Assembly: GCA_033439765.1 (NCBI GenBank)
Contig: JAULSN010000011.1
Coordinates: 1,178,001 to 1,242,000 of the forward strand
Length of the DNA: 64,000 nt
Origin: Lasiosphaeria ovina
Taxonomy: Eukaryota; Ascomycota; Sordariomycetes; Sordariales; Lasiosphaeriaceae
Direction: 5' to 3'
Position 1 is the stretch's first letter. Each line of letters starts with the position of its first letter. A model generated the notes under the pieces. The model made no database searches, was not told where the DNA came from, and worked only from the letters and a program-made list of their open reading frames with translations. This document shows, piece after piece, positions 23,481 through 33,600 of the stretch. The translations under genes were made by a program, and so were the position numbers.

Positions 23481-23632
23481 GTTCGATGTGGTGGGTGGCG
23501 CTGATCTGCGTGTTGTCTCGTTGGTTTACTTGGTGTACTTGGCTAGACTTTGTGGCTTGCTGTAAGAACGAGGTTGAAGAAATGGCCGTAGATGGTGATT
23601 CCGGTGCCGTGGTGAGCGTGGGAAGGAGACGT

Positions 23633-23640
23633 CTTAAATA
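23633..23640 (-). promoter_or_regulatory. TATA-like box of the 60-aa protein gene
   Basis: The minus strand reads TATTTAAG about 155 nt upstream of the start at 23480, with a leader lacking other in-frame starts close to the ATG. Assigned by position and sequence only. Confidence 0.35.
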
Positions 23641-24479
23641 CTTTCCTGCAGACATCAGACGAAGCTTCCGTCTGAATTGCCTGCGTCCTTTGCTGCCAGT
23701 GCGGCTGTCGGCTTTGCTACCTGCTGAGCCTGGAGAGGGGTTTGTGAGAGGCTCGTGATGTCAAGGCGAGGGATATTTCATGAGTTTCTTGAAAGCAAAC
23801 CGGGTTGCTTGACATTTCCGCCTAATCAGTTGAGTACAAACGAGTGATTTACTGGTGGATGTTGTTTTGGTTGAGAGCATCCTATATAACTGGGTGAAGC
23901 CCGTGTTTTCACGTGTTTAAGATTCGCTGAGGATTGTTTCAGCGGGTTAATCACCGAGTTTTGGTAGGCGGGTGATATTACACACGCTTCGGTCGAAACA
24001 AGTTTGTGTAGCTATCAGCTTGAATAAATACCCGCCTATGACATGAAAGGCTCCTATGTTTCAACCCGGCGACAACATGACTTGGATGCCTTACCAGTTC
24101 TCCACGGCAGATGACGGCAAGAACACAAATGGAATGCATGGGAAATGAACGCCAAAAGCCTAATGAAGAATCCAAATGGAACCAGTTTGTAGATGATAAT
24201 AAAACGAATATTAGAATCAATAAAGACGAGTCGGGATTTGGCGGGATCCAAGTTTTTATAGCAAGGGAGCTGTTGTGAGGCATGGCAAAGGACCGGCTAA
24301 GTCGAAACCTGCGGACGGGGCATGCGGGGTACAAGACATGTTGCATCGGAAATTCTTGCGTGTTAAGCTAGCCAACACAAGACAACGAACATAAAATAGC
24401 GGGCCTCAAGCAGGCAGCAGAGCTAGAACGGAAAACATCGCTTCAGTAAAAAAAAACGACACTAAACCCTTTGGCAGCC
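23641..24479. other. Intergenic region
   Basis: No supported gene. The right end must hold the promoter and leader of the VOC-family gene; an A-run at 24448-24456 precedes its start. Nothing else was recognised. Confidence 0.45.
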
Positions 24480-24968
24480 ATGGCTACGCACCACCCGAAT
24501 CCACTGGGCCACATCTCGATCGGCGTGCGCAACTACGAGGCGTCCAAGGCCTTCTACACGGCCGTGCTGGAGACGATCGGGCTGCGGCTTGTCTACGACA
24601 GCGAAGCCAAGCGGCCCGACTCGGGCCCGACCACCAGCGACAGCGCAGAAGGCGACTCTGCCGCTCCGGATCCGGCTCCGGCGGAGAAAAAGAGGACCCG
24701 CACGCTCGGCTTCGGCGTGGAAGAGGGCCGCGAGCTGCTCAACGTGTTCGAGTTCGGCGACGACGCCGCGCCGCCCGGCCCGGGCTTCCACCTCGCCTTC
24801 AACGCGCCCACGCGGGAGAGCGTCGTCGAGTTCTACGCACTCGCGCTCGGCTTCGGCGGGTCCGACAACGGCCTGCCCGGCGTGCGCAAGCACTATGGCG
24901 ACCGCTACTTTGCCGCCTTTGTCGTCGACCCCGACGGCTGGCGGCTCGAGGTCGTCTGCAAGACGTGA
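24480..24968 (+). CDS. VOC-superfamily (glyoxalase/bleomycin-resistance-like) protein
   Basis: Intronless frame of 162 residues starting at the first ATG. It has the two half-sites of a vicinal-oxygen-chelate fold: LGHISIGVRNYEASKAFY near the N-terminus and FVVDPDGWRLEVVCKT at the C-terminus, with GFHLAFNAPTRESVVEFY in the middle. Candidate metal ligands are the His of GHISIGV, the His of GFHLAF and the Glu of RLEVV. An acidic/Pro-rich insertion (about residues 45-70) separates the first strand pair from the rest. Such small fungal VOC proteins are usually annotated as glyoxalase-family proteins with unknown substrate; it is much smaller than true two-domain glyoxalase I of yeast. The GC content is higher than in flanking DNA, as expected for a real coding sequence here. 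Confidence 0.88.
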   Translation: MATHHPNPLGHISIGVRNYEASKAFYTAVLETIGLRLVYDSEAKRPDSGPTTSDSAEGDSAAPDPAPAEKKRTRTLGFGVEEGRELLNVFEFGDDAAPPGPGFHLAFNAPTRESVVEFYALALGFGGSDNGLPGVRKHYGDRYFAAFVVDPDGWRLEVVCKT

Positions 24969-25204
24969 TGGCTCGGCTTGCAGCCTCGGACTGATGAGCA
25001 GGGGGTTGTGAATTCAGCGTGGGATGGATTATGATTTGGTCTGACAATGGGGCGGGGACAGGATTTCATGTTGGTCGGAGACGTCCGTACCAGCCGCCGA
25101 CTCTTGGATGACGGCTTGATCTTGTCGGTTCCGGGTATTATGCAGCCATTTAAGTAGCTATGACATTGCTCAAAGCATTTGGGACTTTGCACAATCCGCC
25201 GCTG

Positions 25205-26028
25205 TTAAATCTCTAGCACTCGATCTCCATCATACCCGGCAGCCTTTTCAGAGTCGTAGCCCCTCTGATTTGTGTAGACGCGTTTTCCCGTGCTCTCGTC
25301 TGTAAAATCACAGTTGTAGTGCGTATGCCCGAACGCCCAGAGCTTGACATCTTTACTCTTCCAGCACAGCTCACTGCTCAGGTCAGTGACAAATCCCGAC
25401 GAGATGGGGCTGTTCTTGTGGCGCGGGTCGTTGGCTCTGGTGTCGGTTGCCGGGCTGTGGTGGGTGAAGATGATGACCTTCCTTCCCGCTCCTTCGAGCT
25501 GCTTGATCTGGGTATTGAGCCACACGAGATCGGCCGCGTGGGCCTTGTTGTGTACCTTGACGTTCCAACCATCTTGAATCAAATAGACTAGAAGTCGTTC
25601 ATGCCGGACCATACGGCATATGTGGCCGCCGGAGGCACATTGGAAAAGAGCGTGCATCCCAGAATGGTCACCATGTTGTCATACCAACCATCATCGATAT
25701 CATATCGTGTTTGGTCGAGAGCGACGAACTGGCCAAGCCCCTCGTCCTTCAGCCTCCGTTTCTGAGCCAGGTCCTCAACGTCTTTCAGAAAAGACTTTGC
25801 GTCGGCCCAGCTGGACTGTTACGCCTCGTGGTTTCCGAGCAGTAGGAACATAACCTTGAATAGGGCAAGCTGGTGGGTCAGGAATTCGGTGAACTGCTCC
25901 TTATTCTTGACTAAGCCGATGTCGCCCAGCAGAGCCAGATACGGCGCCTTTGGCGTGATGTTGGAAGTGTCGTAGGATTTGATTGACATCTCGAGGTGTA
26001 GATCGGATAGAATTTGAATTGCCACCAT
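25205..26028 (-). pseudogene. Broken calcineurin-like metallophosphoesterase
   Basis: The metallophosphoesterase signatures are present in order: ILSDLHLE near the start (D-x-H), LLGDIG (G-D), LLGNHEA (G-N-H-E), then IFTHHSPAT and WAFGHTHYNCDF (G-H-x-H) near the end. The frame is broken at least twice. A TAA stop (25820-25822) directly follows GNHEA, where the next frame continues QSSWADAKSF; about 220 nt further on, near 25590-25610, the frame ends at TAG after MNDF and the rest of the protein (DGWNVKVHNKAHAADLVWLN onwards) continues in another frame. No splice signals explain either break. The relic keeps most of its length (about 270 codons), so inactivation looks recent; the first stop differs from TAC or TAT by a single base and is not a typical RIP change from TAC. 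Confidence 0.8.
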
Positions 26029-26722
26029 CTTGGACTAATTAGACCGTGGGCGAATTGCAATACTATGATATCATCAAGCCAGTAATTTTAATGACATGAA
26101 TTGTTTAAAGGCATGAACTAATGGGGGAAAAGCCTCGTTCTTCACGCTAGGTCAATCCCGCATACATAGATTGCCGCGGCAAGGGTTAGGGCTTGCCGTG
26201 GAACAAGTTTCGGGGGTGACTGGCAGGAGTTCCATCCATAAACACTTTGACAACGCCTCTGGGGCGGCATATCATGGACGCCCAAGAATAAACGTGGAAT
26301 AAACGCAGTGAATAGGGCCGCTCAAACTTTCACAGGAAATTTAGCAATGTCCTGCTGGCAAGTGATGTTGCGCGAAAAAATCCCTGGACGATTTGGTCGC
26401 TGGAACTTGCCGTCCCAAGCGCTGGGGCTTGTTACGTCATTCCCTAGGTCCCCTCTGCGGCGTCTGTTGGCGCGTGCCCGCCCAGTGGAAAAGCGGCTGC
26501 CAACCATTCAACTCGATCGACAGAGACCTCAAACCAGGTTTTGCAAAGCCGCGCCGGCCAAGCAAGGTTCAAATTCTCTCCCCAAGGTTATTGACCACTT
26601 AGACTTTTGCAGGAATTTCCCGAATAAAACCGCCCGCTCGCCCAAGATGACAAGCCCATGGATTACTGTCACTGTGTATCACGGCCGCAAGAAGCGCACA
26701 ATGCCAGCCCGCCTTTCCCAAG
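26029..26722. other. Intergenic region
   Basis: Between a minus-strand relic and a plus-strand gene, so presumably holding the promoter of the CAP gene. A short frame 26308-26811 overlaps the start of the CAP gene in another frame and has no features; I do not regard it as coding. Confidence 0.45.
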
Positions 26723-27505
26723 ATGCGACTCGATACCCCCGTCTCGAAACAACTGTCGACCTTTCCTTGCCTGGCCCTCCTCATCCTATCAGGGGTCTTA
26801 CGGAGTGGTGATGCAGCCTCGCCATTGCTCACGAATGCGAACCCCGTCGTCGAGCCGAGACAGATTACCGTGACAACCATTACCGTCGCGCCCGCGATCC
26901 CGTCGACAGCGCCGCAGTTCGTGTCCGACGACGCCTTCACCTCGGCGATCCTCAACAGCACCAACTTCTTCCGCGCCGCGCACAATGCCAGCGCCGTGAC
27001 ATACAACGCGACGCTCGCGCGCTTCGCGGCCGACTATCTCGACGTTCCGTCCGACTCGGACCCGGAAAATGCGGGCGATTTCGACACGGACGGGCAGACC
27101 GCGGCCAACTGCCCAGCCTTCGAGCACTCGGGCGGGCCGTACGGCGAGAACCTCGCACTCGGCTGCTCCGACGTCCAGGGCTGCGTCGACATGTGGGGCA
27201 ACGAGCGCGACCTCTACAACTTTGCCGACCCGGGGTTTGGCCACGACACGGGGCATTTCACCCAACTGGTGTGGAAGAACACGACCGACGTCGGCTGCAG
27301 CAGGCGGCTGTGCGGCGCGACGGGCTGGTATCTCGTCTGCGAGTACTTCCCGCGCGGCAACGTCATGGGCCAGTTTGGCGACGAGGTCAATCCAGAGGTT
27401 GAGGCGACCAGCGGGGCAGCTCCTCTTGCTGGTGGCATTGACCCGCCGGCGAGGTTGCTGGGGTTGTCATGCTTCGGCATGGCGCTAGTGCTGCTAGTGA
27501 TGTGA
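26723..27505 (+). CDS. Secreted CAP/SCP (PR-1-like) domain protein
   Basis: Intronless frame of 260 residues. An N-terminal hydrophobic signal (CLALLILSGVL, about residues 16-26) is followed by a short linker and the CAP domain at about 60-225: the helix FFRAAHNASAVTYNATLARFA, GPYGENLALG, GHFTQLVWKNTTDVGC and YLVCEYFPRGNVMGQF, which are the four CAP signatures with the His/Glu cavity residues. The C-terminus ends in a hydrophobic tail (LLGLSCFGMALVLLVM) with small residues ahead of it, consistent with a GPI anchor. Fungal CAP proteins (Pry/PR-1) bind sterols or fatty acids at the cell surface or outside the cell. The start at 26723 gives a proper signal peptide, which supports it. Several N-glycosylation sites (NST, NAS, NAT, NTT) are visible. 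Confidence 0.92.
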   Translation: MRLDTPVSKQLSTFPCLALLILSGVLRSGDAASPLLTNANPVVEPRQITVTTITVAPAIPSTAPQFVSDDAFTSAILNSTNFFRAAHNASAVTYNATLARFAADYLDVPSDSDPENAGDFDTDGQTAANCPAFEHSGGPYGENLALGCSDVQGCVDMWGNERDLYNFADPGFGHDTGHFTQLVWKNTTDVGCSRRLCGATGWYLVCEYFPRGNVMGQFGDEVNPEVEATSGAAPLAGGIDPPARLLGLSCFGMALVLLVM

Positions 27506-28089
27506 CATGTGCACTTTATTTTAGGAAACAAAAAAATACAAAACGACGTATATATTTACTGGACTTGGTGGCTGAAGAAGATGTTTGTCTACCCGTCGTT
27601 AAAGTCAGTTAGTCGGGCGAATATCTCAGTCTCTCATGCTGCGACACAAGCCAAGCCGAGGGTTGCGGAACCTCATGTCCACATGCCTTCCTTTCTTGTC
27701 GCATTAAATTCTATGTTAATTCCTCCTTCACTTTGAAGCCGGCAAAACAGACAAGAACTAGGTTGGTTGCAAAAGAGACACGTTATTAGCCTTTTGTTAA
27801 CAAAGGTGTAATTGCTGCCCGTTTCCGTCTCAAGGTACGCGTAGCTTTGCGCGTTCTCGAGTCATGATGTAATCCAAGACGGCTACCTCCGATCACCAAC
27901 CCCCGGTAATGTGTCATTGATCACAGTCAGAGTCGCCTCGATCGGTCCTTGCACACATCCCAGAGTCTGATCGGCTGCATTACGACGAGCCTTCATATAG
28001 ATATAAAGATATAACGTCCCACCAGCTGGAAGTCTATACCGTTTCGTCCAGGACTCTACAGACTCGCGATTCACGCACAAACACAAACC
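27506..28089. other. Intergenic region
   Basis: Holds the 3' region of the CAP gene and the promoter of the next small gene. An A/T-rich TATA-like stretch (TATAGATATAAAGATATAA) lies about 70-90 nt upstream of the next start. Nothing else is recognised. Confidence 0.45.
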
Positions 28090-28369
28090 ATGCCGAGCAG
28101 CAAGGGAACCCCCACAGACCCAGAGCTTCGAGAGCAGCTTAAAGAGGGTACGCAGCTGTATTCCACTTGATCCTTAGCTTTCCCGACTCACGTGCTAACT
28201 GACTGCAGAGATCAAGCAAGAGCCGAACAAGTCGGGCGATGGCAAAGGCCAATGGTCGGCGTGGAAGGGCATGAAACTGGCCAAGGAGTATGAGAAGCAG
28301 GGGGGTGACTACGAGAACCAGCCGGGCTCAAAGAACAAGGCAAAGAAGGGTGCGCCAGAAGCAAAGTGA
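28090..28369 (+). CDS. Small basic 'QWSAWK...AKEYEKQGGDY' protein, 72 aa
   Basis: Two exons, 28090-28147 and 28209-28369, are separated by a 61-nt intron (GTACGC...GCAG) and joined in phase as ELREQLKE-EIKQEPNK. The protein is small, hydrophilic and rich in Lys, Glu and Gly: an N-terminal helix with alternating charges, then GQWSAWKGMKLAKEYEKQGGDYEN, then a Lys-rich tail. It resembles a family of short uncharacterised proteins with a 'PGQWSA.K...L..EYE..GGGY' core that I recall from bacteria as well as fungi; the name and function of that family I cannot state with certainty. There is no signal peptide or membrane segment. A TATA-like sequence sits just upstream, suggesting regulated or strong expression. 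Confidence 0.75.
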
Positions 28370-30666
28370 TGCGAGAGTGTAAAAGAGGCGGGTGATGATA
28401 GGTACCTAAAACGCACTTGGCCGGATTATACATCACGGGTACGTACTGGGTGTATGACGCTGGGTTTGGGGGGTTTGGGAGTGAGCCTTTGAGGAGTGTT
28501 CTGGAGCTATTAAATGATCGGGCTGAGGTGGTGAAAGGACGGACGGGTCAGGGTATTTATTCGTCCCGCGGTGCCAGCTTTAAACGGCGGCTCTGCCATT
28601 GACAGCAACTCAAGTATCCGTACATAATTATTTAATAATAAATTGTTTCTGAGAGTTGAGTTCAACAGTTGTCTTTGGCTAGTTTCGGAACCTGGTGTCA
28701 CATGGGAGGAAAGTGGAACGGGGAGTGGTAATTGCGACACCCCGAGCGCAAATGGAAAGTCGCAATCATGTTACTATCCATTCCCCCGTATGTATGTACC
28801 TACCCACCTGCAACGTCCAGTTTCGCCTTTAAGTTATGGCGCCTTTTTGTCTCGGGCAGCCGAGTCGGAATCGGCGACGCATTTGTGAACAATATAGATA
28901 TGCCTTTTTTGCATGAGTTGGTGCTTCGGTTTTGGATCTAGCGAGTTGATGACCGGAATACGGAGCATGTACGGATATTGGGCTGCAACAAAGAAATAAT
29001 ACGCACGATAAACTGGGGACCAAAGATAACGCAGTGGTGGGGATGGAGCGACCACGGATCCAGCGGCAGAGTTGGTGGGCCGTCCCGGCGGACGGCATTG
29101 CAGGCAGAGGATGACTTGCGTGGCTGCACGCCGACCGAGCGACATGGAAGGAAGTCCGGCGACATCCATAACCCGACTTCCTGCTTGCGTGATCCCTGGG
29201 GCCTGGCTACCACGACAGGCGGCAGCGCCCGCGTAGCTCCCGACGCCCACTCCGCCCATGCATAAAAACCAACCTACAGCTACCACCTACCGATTCAGAC
29301 TGATTCTCTCGCCTTTTCTCGGCCTTCGTTCGACGACCTTTTCTATTTTGAGTCAAACGAAACGCTCAACTCCGCAACTTTGCTGCAACGCTGCAGCCAA
29401 CCAACCCAATTCGCCAAGAGATAGATCTTTACTAGGGCGCTGGTAGTCATCGCCACAACAGACAAAGTTGCGATCTAACTCGTGTGGAGGAAGGAAGGCT
29501 TCCACTAGGGCCTTCTCACTGCAGCTCACGAACAAAGTCTGTTTTGGCTTACAGACTTATATCATCCTTGTACCAAGTTGGTCTAAAAGTTCAGAATACC
29601 GACGACGTCCCCGAAGCACGACTAGGAGCCGGTGGCGGAATACGGCGTGAATCTCCTGGGTCCGTTAGCACCTTCCTTGGCTCTGCGGACGTTGAGGCTG
29701 GAAGGACTCCCGAAACCCACTCGCTGCAGCGCGGCAGCCCCCAATCCAATCCCTGCCCGCGGCGCAACCCAAGTAGGTCGGTGCTTCTTCTCGCGAAGCG
29801 GTAGGCCGCGCGCAGCACTAAAGAGGACTGATGAGGTAAGCTTGCATGGTTTGCTTTGCCCAATCTTTGTTGGCGCTGCACACAACTACTGCACTGCACC
29901 TGCGATCCAAGCTCCATTACGCATATCCGGGGCAATCGACAGGGCAAAAGGCAACTTGAAGCCCGACCACTGTCCTCCTTCGCAGAGGCAAACTATTCAT
30001 CTGTCGCCTGCCTGGCCACCGGTTGGCCTTGTGGTCCCAGTCTGATGAAGGTGCGCATTGTGAACCGGCTCTCGGTGCTTTTTCTTGTCTCTTGGACCTC
30101 CAAGATTTAATCTCCCGTCTTCCCACCTGCATCTGTTTGTCGCCGTCGGTTTCTGCGCTGCGCGGCCTGCAGCAACGACTTTTGCACGCAGACTTTGTTT
30201 GCCATTCAGCCATTGAATCGCCGAACCATTTCGCCGGATCATACCTGCCCGCTTGACTGTGCCGAAAGCTGATACCAAACACTGCGACCGAGACAGGCTC
30301 CTCCGATCGCGCCTGAGTCCACATCCTACCTCTCCACCAACCGACGACTGCCGAGACACAAAGCCAGCGCTGTCGCAACCCTGTCCGACACTGGCCCGTC
30401 ACCGTACTTGACATACCCAGGCCTCTTCGAGGCGAAATGCGAGAGAGCCACCGCCGACCAAGACAGTTTCTTTGCGCTGCCCCTCAGCTTTCCGCCTCTC
30501 CCTCAACATCCATTTCGACTCGTTGGCTTCCTGCATCCCACCGACGTCGCCATCCGTCTGACTGCTGTCGCGCTCCGAAACCCCCCGCTTGTGCGACCCT
30601 TGCCACCTCTCCAATCCTGAGGTCCCTTATATCCTGCGCTGTAATCAATACAAACAATATATCGTC
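28370..30666. other. Intergenic region and leader of BLM10
   Basis: About 2.3 kb without a supported gene. The part nearest BLM10 (from about 29.3 kb) is pyrimidine-rich on the plus strand, as in fungal leaders, and contains several short upstream frames; I could not define the transcription start. Frames such as 29632-30045 have no protein-like features. Confidence 0.45.
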
Positions 30667-33600
30667 ATGGACGAGTCCTTAGAAGCTCGCCCGAGCGTTG
30701 CCGCCGCGTTCGCGGCTACTCCGGGTGGTGCGCCGGCCCCCTTTCTATCAAGTCTGCTCTCGTCTGCCGACACTATTTCTCGGGCCACTACGCCTGGCCT
30801 GTACTCCGAGGACCCGCACGAAGACGACAAGAAGCGCTACCGGCCTCGCACGTTCAGCTACTTCCGACTTCTGCCCTTCGACGTCGAAGATGACCCCCAC
30901 CGAGACCTGGCCCTCAGTGGCATCCTCAAGAACCTCTATGTCTCTGTCATGGCCGAGGACTTGTTCCCGGGGGCCCTGCACTGGACACGCGAGCTCCAGG
31001 GATGGATGAACCTCAAGTTTGAGATGACCAGGGAGCTCCGTGCCCGCCTAGCCCAGCTCTACTACCATCTCACCTTAGCGCCGGGCCTTGATAGCAATAC
31101 CGCGGACCGGTTCTCAAAGATGGTCATCACACTGACACGGTGAGCATGCGTCATACTTTTTGCCCCCATTATATATGTCACCCACGCGGAGGCCCTTGCT
31201 TACTGGTCTTCCGCTCGATTTAGGAAAAAGCACTACCTAAAGCCGGGCGAAGATCTCACTCTCGACTGGCGACCGCTCTGGAAAGAGATCAAGGCGTTAG
31301 TGTTCCCATCCGAGGCTCCCGCTCACCAAGGGAGTCGGAGACGCCAGCAGAAGCATTTGGTCAAGCTCTGCCTGCATGCCAACTCCTACTTTGACCCGGC
31401 AGAGCGACGGGCCATGCTTGAGGAGCTGTTGCCTTATTTCAGCACTTCGGCTATGACCAACGCCTACATTGTGGTCGGCAGCCTCAACATCTTGATACCT
31501 ACGGGTGCCGCGCCACCTTCGGAGCCACAGTCTCAGCCGTCGGATTTTGTGCCGACATTCTTCCACTTATGGTCGCTGATGACGCGATCAAAGTCGTTTG
31601 ATGTTTGCTTCATTGATATCTTTTCACGTATGGCCCGGGACTATCTCCATTGCACCCATGTTCCGTTCACGGAACATGGCATCTTCACCCGCCAGCAGTC
31701 GGACCTCATCTTCACGGCCATTTTGAGGTTGACCGAGATCCCGGTTGGACAGGCAAACTCCCCATATGCCTCCCTTGACTATGCGTCAGGCCTCGGCGTC
31801 TTCCTTGAAAAGGACAAGAAAAAGCATCCAGTTCCTTATATGATAGCGAGATGGATCGCCCATTCATTGTCACCACTATGCCTCGGCCAAGAGAGCTCCG
31901 TTCTATCGAGTCTCGAGGGGCTGATGGAGTCCATTGACACGTTCTTCCACCCTTCCAACCAAGGATCTTGGACCAGCTTTTTGGCCCAGCTTACGTTTTT
32001 CTTGACGGATATCTTCGTGTCGCGCTGGAATCGTGAGCAAAGTGGGGAACTCGACGTGCCTGCCCAGCGCCGGATAACACCAGAGCTGAAGAAGCGTTTT
32101 GTGCTCGCCTTGAAAGAGGTCACATTCATGGGCCTCTTTGCCAAGAGCTCCAAGGTTGTCAACTACTACTACTCCACGCTACAGGGTCTAACATACCTTG
32201 AACCGGACCTGATGCTGCCCGGCGCTCTTCAGCGCTTCTACCCAAGCTTGCAAGGCCTTGTTGAGGTGCACAGAACCACCTCGAGTCTCTGCGGGCTGCA
32301 GATGATTGCCAATATCATGTCCAAGCAGAAGGGATTTCGCTGCCACATCACTGCCTTGCTCGCCTTGGCACTGCCCGGTATTGATGCAAACGACCTGGGT
32401 AAAACGCAATATACGCTCAATTTCATCCAAAGCGTCGCCTACAGTATTCCATTTGTTCCCCTTGTGCATGAAACTGATGGCATCCATGACACCAGCCTGG
32501 CAATGAACTGGGTGCAGGGCGAGATGGAGAGGATGGAGCGCGAGGGACAGGACGTCAAGATCAACTACGCGGAAGAGTTGACGGACGAAGATGAAGCCAG
32601 CATTTTGCGCTCTTCTACTGCAGGATTGGGCGAGTTTGTCTTGGCCCTTCTGGGCAAGGTCTTCGCCCTCCTGGAGAACCTCCCTGACGCAAGCCATCTT
32701 CGGACGGGCTCTCCCGAGGACAACGTGATTAATACCTTGCCTGCGGCCCTCTTGCCTCTGTTTGCATCTTTGTCTCCAGAGTTGTTCGATATGGCGTTGG
32801 ATAAGCTTGCAACCTTTGTCTCGAGTCACGTCGTGCACCAGGCCCGCGACGCCATGGCCTGGATTTGCAATGCCCTGTGCAAGGTCAATCCGGAGAAGAC
32901 GCTCAAAGCATTTATCCCGATGCTCATTGTCAATATCCGCAACGAGATTGACTACAATGGCGCCGCTTCTGATCGCAGCAGTGGGTCTGAGGTTCTGCCA
33001 CGAGACAGAGCTCTCGTGTGGCACGTGAGCATGCTGAGTATGTGTGTCGTCCATGTTGGCGGCGAGGTTTTGAAGTACAAGTCGGAGCTGTTCGGCATCG
33101 CGCAGTACATGCAAGAGAAGTGCCGTGGTCTTCCCACGATCCACATCTCCAACTACATCCACCACCTATTGCTCAACCTCACGCTCACTTACCCCATCGA
33201 CAATGCCCTCTATGAACCCCAAGTCATCTCCCGCGGGCCAGACATTCATGACTGGGGTCGCATCACTACACCCTCCGAACTCACCATCAAATGGCACCGG
33301 CCCTCGAAGTCGGAGCTCGTCTTTGCCGTCGAGCTGTTCGAGAGCCAGGTCCGCGATGCATCAGAGAGATTGGTGCAGCTCATGAGTAACGACCCGCCAG
33401 TAAGCCGAAAGGGAAAGAACAAGGAGTGGTCGGATGAATTGTCCCGAAGCCTGACAGCACTGCGACTGGTCGTCTCTGGCGTCTCAACCCTGTTTGACCC
33501 GCGCCATGCTTCTGGTGAGGTTGACGGTTCGGATGGCGATGGCAATGACGATGGGGACGTCGTAATGGAAGAAGACGACGACCCCCTTGCCGAAGTTGCA

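Noticed and set aside
32188..33165. 325-codon open frame inside BLM10, minus strand
   Set aside because: Antisense to a long, well-identified coding exon; the sense strand explains the absence of stops.
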